Assembly (NCBI RefSeq): GCF_020748185.1 | Contig: NZ_JAHZMO010000021.1 | Coordinates: forward strand, 1 to 54,108 | Direction: 5' to 3' | Source of the DNA: Terrisporobacter petrolearius | Lineage (GTDB): Bacteria; Bacillota; Clostridia; Peptostreptococcales; Peptostreptococcaceae | DNA: 54,108 nt | Part shown: one piece after another, positions 51,967-54,108 of the stretch | Layout of the letters: every line of letters begins with the position of its first letter | Position numbering within the stretch: the stretch's first letter is position 1 | Program-made: the position numbers and the translations under genes | Notes under the pieces: model-generated | Told to the model about the DNA's origin: nothing | The model's database searches: none | The model's input: the letters and a program-made list of their open reading frames with translations, nothing else

Positions 51967-52267
51967 AAAGTCCCCCTATTAAATAATGATAAAAAGATTA
52001 TAACAAAAATAATTTAAAATAGTCATATCATTTGTATTTTTATTTTAAAATTTTACGTCAATCATAAATTATATTCTGAGATATATGAAATATTCCTCTT
52101 TTTCAGTGTTAAATTGTATGTTTTTAAATAATAAACAACAAATTTATTTATACAATATGACGAAAATTAAAGACTTATATAAATAAGTGAATGAATATGC
52201 TAAGAACACTTTGTTTTGATAAAACATATAATATTATTATCTTATCGTGGAAAAGGGGAAATTTATT
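51967..52267. other. 300-bp A/T-rich divergent intergenic region
   Basis: This region separates the minus-strand exporter operon from the plus-strand permease. It must hold both promoters. A TATAAT (52227-52232) is visible upstream of the permease, but no good -35 pairs with it. I see no RNA gene, repeat or ORF worth reporting. Confidence 0.4.
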
Positions 52268-53644
52268 ATGGTTTTGACAGGCGCGCATTACATCTACATC
52301 ATTTTCATGGTAATAATCTTGATTACTATGATTCTGAAAAAAGAAAGCGTAGTACCTTGTGTACTGGGCATATTTTTCCTAGGATTATTCTTTACGAAAA
52401 ACTTTGTAGGAGCACTCAATGGAGTTTTTAATTCATTTGTTGTAGCGCTTAATGAACTGGGAGGAATAATAATAATTATAGGTATTATGGTGGCCCTATC
52501 TAAAGCATTAGAAGAAAATCATGCCATAGATTTTATGGTAAAGCCATTTGCAAAAGTAATAAAAAACCCTACAACAGCATTTTTTGTTTCAGGTGTAGCA
52601 ATGCTATTAATGTCGTGGTTTTTCTGGCCATCTCCAGCCTGTGCATTAATAGGTGCAATATTCCTACCAATAGCAATTCGATCAGGATTACCAGCTATGG
52701 GATTAGCTGTGGCTATTAACTTATTTGGCCATGGATTAGCATTGTCTACTGACTTTGTAATTCAGGGGGCTCCAAGTATAACTGCAGGTGCAGCGGGTAT
52801 ACCGGTACAGTCAGTAATTGTGGAAGGTATGCCACTATATTGGACTATGGCAATAGTAACCATAGCAGTAGCTTTTTATATGTTAAGAAGAGATATGAAA
52901 AGAGGCATGTTTGATCAAGAGTTAGCAATGGCTAGAGAGTCGGAAGTGGAAATTAAAGACGTTGGACCAAAAGCAAAACTTTCTGTGTTTGTTGTAGCAG
53001 TAGCTTTCATATTAGATATAGTAGGAATGTATATGTTTAACTTAAAAGGTGGAGATGCGACAGCTTTACTTGGAGGAACATCAGTAGCACTATTAGTTTT
53101 TGTAAATGCATTAAGTAATCCTAAAGAATGTTTAGATAAAGTAGGTCAACATATAATTCATGGATTTGGTTTTGCTATAAGTATTTTTGCGATAATAATA
53201 CCAATAGCAGCATTCTTCTATTTGGGTGATGCATCAGTAACAACAGTATTTGGAGATGTTTTAGCAAAAGGATCTCAAGGTTTATTATCGGATATTGGTA
53301 TGGCTTTATCAAATGCGGTGCCATTTAATAAAGTGGCAGCGGCAGGAATTGAAACAATAGTTGGTGGTATCACAGGACTTGATGGGTCTGGATTCTCAGG
53401 AATGTCATTGGCAGGTTCCTTAGCTTTAGTATTTGGTAATGCAATTCATGCAAATGTAGCTGTTCTTACAGCGTTGGGTCAAATAGCAGCAATTTGGGTA
53501 GGGGGCGGATGTTTAGTTCCTTGGTCACTTGTTGCAGCAGCAGCAATTTGCGGAGTTAGTCCAATAGAATTAGGTAAAAGAAATTTTATACCTATTATGA
53601 TAGGATTTGTAGTAACAACTATAGTTGCCATATTCTTATTATAA
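52268..53644 (+). CDS. 12-TM organic-ion permease of the ion-transporter type
   Basis: This 458-aa integral membrane protein has 11-12 helices in two similar halves and a central charged loop (about 205-240). Helix-breaking Gly/Pro/Ser motifs (SGVAMLLMSWFFWPSPACAL and the C-terminal GGITGLDGSGFSGMSLAGSLAL) are like those of GntP/CitM/Dcu-type transporters of the IT superfamily. I cannot name the substrate; a carboxylate or gluconate-type ion is a guess. Start: GGGG is 9 nt before ATG 52268. The GTG at 52247 would place the ribosome binding site inside the gene. Single gene with a terminator after it. Confidence 0.65.
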   Translation: MVLTGAHYIYIIFMVIILITMILKKESVVPCVLGIFFLGLFFTKNFVGALNGVFNSFVVALNELGGIIIIIGIMVALSKALEENHAIDFMVKPFAKVIKNPTTAFFVSGVAMLLMSWFFWPSPACALIGAIFLPIAIRSGLPAMGLAVAINLFGHGLALSTDFVIQGAPSITAGAAGIPVQSVIVEGMPLYWTMAIVTIAVAFYMLRRDMKRGMFDQELAMARESEVEIKDVGPKAKLSVFVVAVAFILDIVGMYMFNLKGGDATALLGGTSVALLVFVNALSNPKECLDKVGQHIIHGFGFAISIFAIIIPIAAFFYLGDASVTTVFGDVLAKGSQGLLSDIGMALSNAVPFNKVAAAGIETIVGGITGLDGSGFSGMSLAGSLALVFGNAIHANVAVLTALGQIAAIWVGGGCLVPWSLVAAAAICGVSPIELGKRNFIPIMIGFVVTTIVAIFLL

Positions 53645-53667
53645 CTAAGACTATATTATAAAATATT

Positions 53668-53702
53668 AAAGACTGCTTGATTTTATCTTGCAGTCTTTTT
53701 AT
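53668..53702 (+). terminator. terminator before the rRNA operon
   Basis: AAAGACTGC (53668-53676) pairs with 53690-53698 around a 13-nt loop and ends in T5. Confidence 0.8.
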
Positions 53703-53782
53703 GTATATATAAATTTTATAAATATAGGTATTTATAAGGAATAATTATATGGTAAAAACAAATAATAAAAATATAAAAAACA

Positions 53783-53905
53783 TTGACAATATATTTTAAT
53801 AATGATAAACTTATACTTGTCTTCGAAAAAAGATAAAACACTTAATTATTTAATAATCAACAAATTAAATAAAGTGTTGACAAATAAAAACAACTTTGGT
53901 AAGAT
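53783..53905 (+). promoter_or_regulatory. tandem rRNA promoters P1 and P2
   Basis: P1 is TTGACA (53783-53788), 17 bp, TAAACT (53806-53811). P2 is TTGACA (53877-53882), 17 bp, TAAGAT (53900-53905). Between them a bulged hairpin, AACACTT + ATTTAAT (53837-53854) with ATTAAAT + AAGTGTT (53864-53878), runs into the P2 -35. Downstream, CTTTGAAAATTAAACA (about 53931-53946) is a typical clostridial pre-rRNA leader element. Confidence 0.75.
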
Positions 53906-54045
53906 AAAGAAGTTGAAACAAATAAAGAACTTTGAAAATTAAACAGTAGGTTAACAATAAATTAATTCTTTAAGAATTAAGCTGAAACAACAAACAAACC
54001 AAGCCAGATATTCAGATAATGATTAGTCTGAGCGATGGACAACTT

Positions 54046-54108
<63 letters not shown>

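Overview
The window is low-GC DNA that looks like an anaerobic, spore-forming member of the Clostridia. Supporting signs are A/T-rich codon use, strong GGGGG/AGGAGG-type ribosome binding sites, a GlgC/GlgD glycogen operon, ferredoxin-dependent 2-oxoacid oxidation (IorAB), butyrate kinase and phosphate butyryltransferase, a CotF-like coat protein, and a Firmicutes-type 16S 5' end at the right edge. The species cannot be fixed from this sequence.

Layout. 0-0.9 kb: a frameshifted IS110-family transposase remnant followed by structured non-coding DNA. 0.9-10.9 kb: a six-gene glycogen operon (glgB, glgC, glgD, glgA, glgP, GH13 glucanohydrolase) that makes glycogen from glucose-1-phosphate and breaks it down again. 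11-15.2 kb: ssb, a soluble PAS histidine kinase, a GtrA-like protein and an Mrp-type Fe-S carrier ATPase with a perfect dyad over its promoter. 15.2-24.8 kb: an amino-acid fermentation block (aminotransferase, iorA, iorB, buk, MerR-type regulator, ptb, MFS carrier, and an APC permease on the other strand). It reads as uptake, transamination, oxidative decarboxylation to an acyl-CoA, and ATP formation through acyl-phosphate. 25-32.8 kb: glutamate racemase, then a tandemly duplicated three-gene module. Each copy has a membrane sensor kinase and an OmpR-type regulator on the minus strand, divergent from a membrane-anchored PIG-L deacetylase whose promoter carries four in-phase 11-bp repeats. 33-43.5 kb: a decayed small gene, a lipoprotein, pepT, a YitT-type membrane protein, a two-gene operon of diaminopropionate ammonia-lyase with an archaeal-type D-aminoacyl-tRNA deacylase, a MATE exporter, a cyclase-type hydrolase, an M20 amidohydrolase cut short by a TGA, and a CotF-like coat protein. 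43.6-53.7 kb: ribonuclease J, a Cys-rich mini-protein, a DUF1846 protein with a long leader, dinB, a CDF metal exporter, a cobalamin riboswitch ahead of an RseC-like gene, a split ThrE exporter and a 12-TM permease. 53.7-54.1 kb: promoters and leader of an rRNA operon and the first ~63 nt of 16S rRNA.

Transcription units are mostly short and separated by strong, often bidirectional hairpin terminators. The observations most worth following are the duplicated kinase/regulator/deacetylase module with its PhoB/PhoP-like box array, the cobalamin riboswitch enclosed by a 23-bp inverted repeat upstream of rseC, the DTD2-like/DpaL operon, the aromatic-type Stickland module with a MerR-style promoter, and a probable AUU start for glgB. 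Annotation was done by eye from motifs and translations; no database search was possible.
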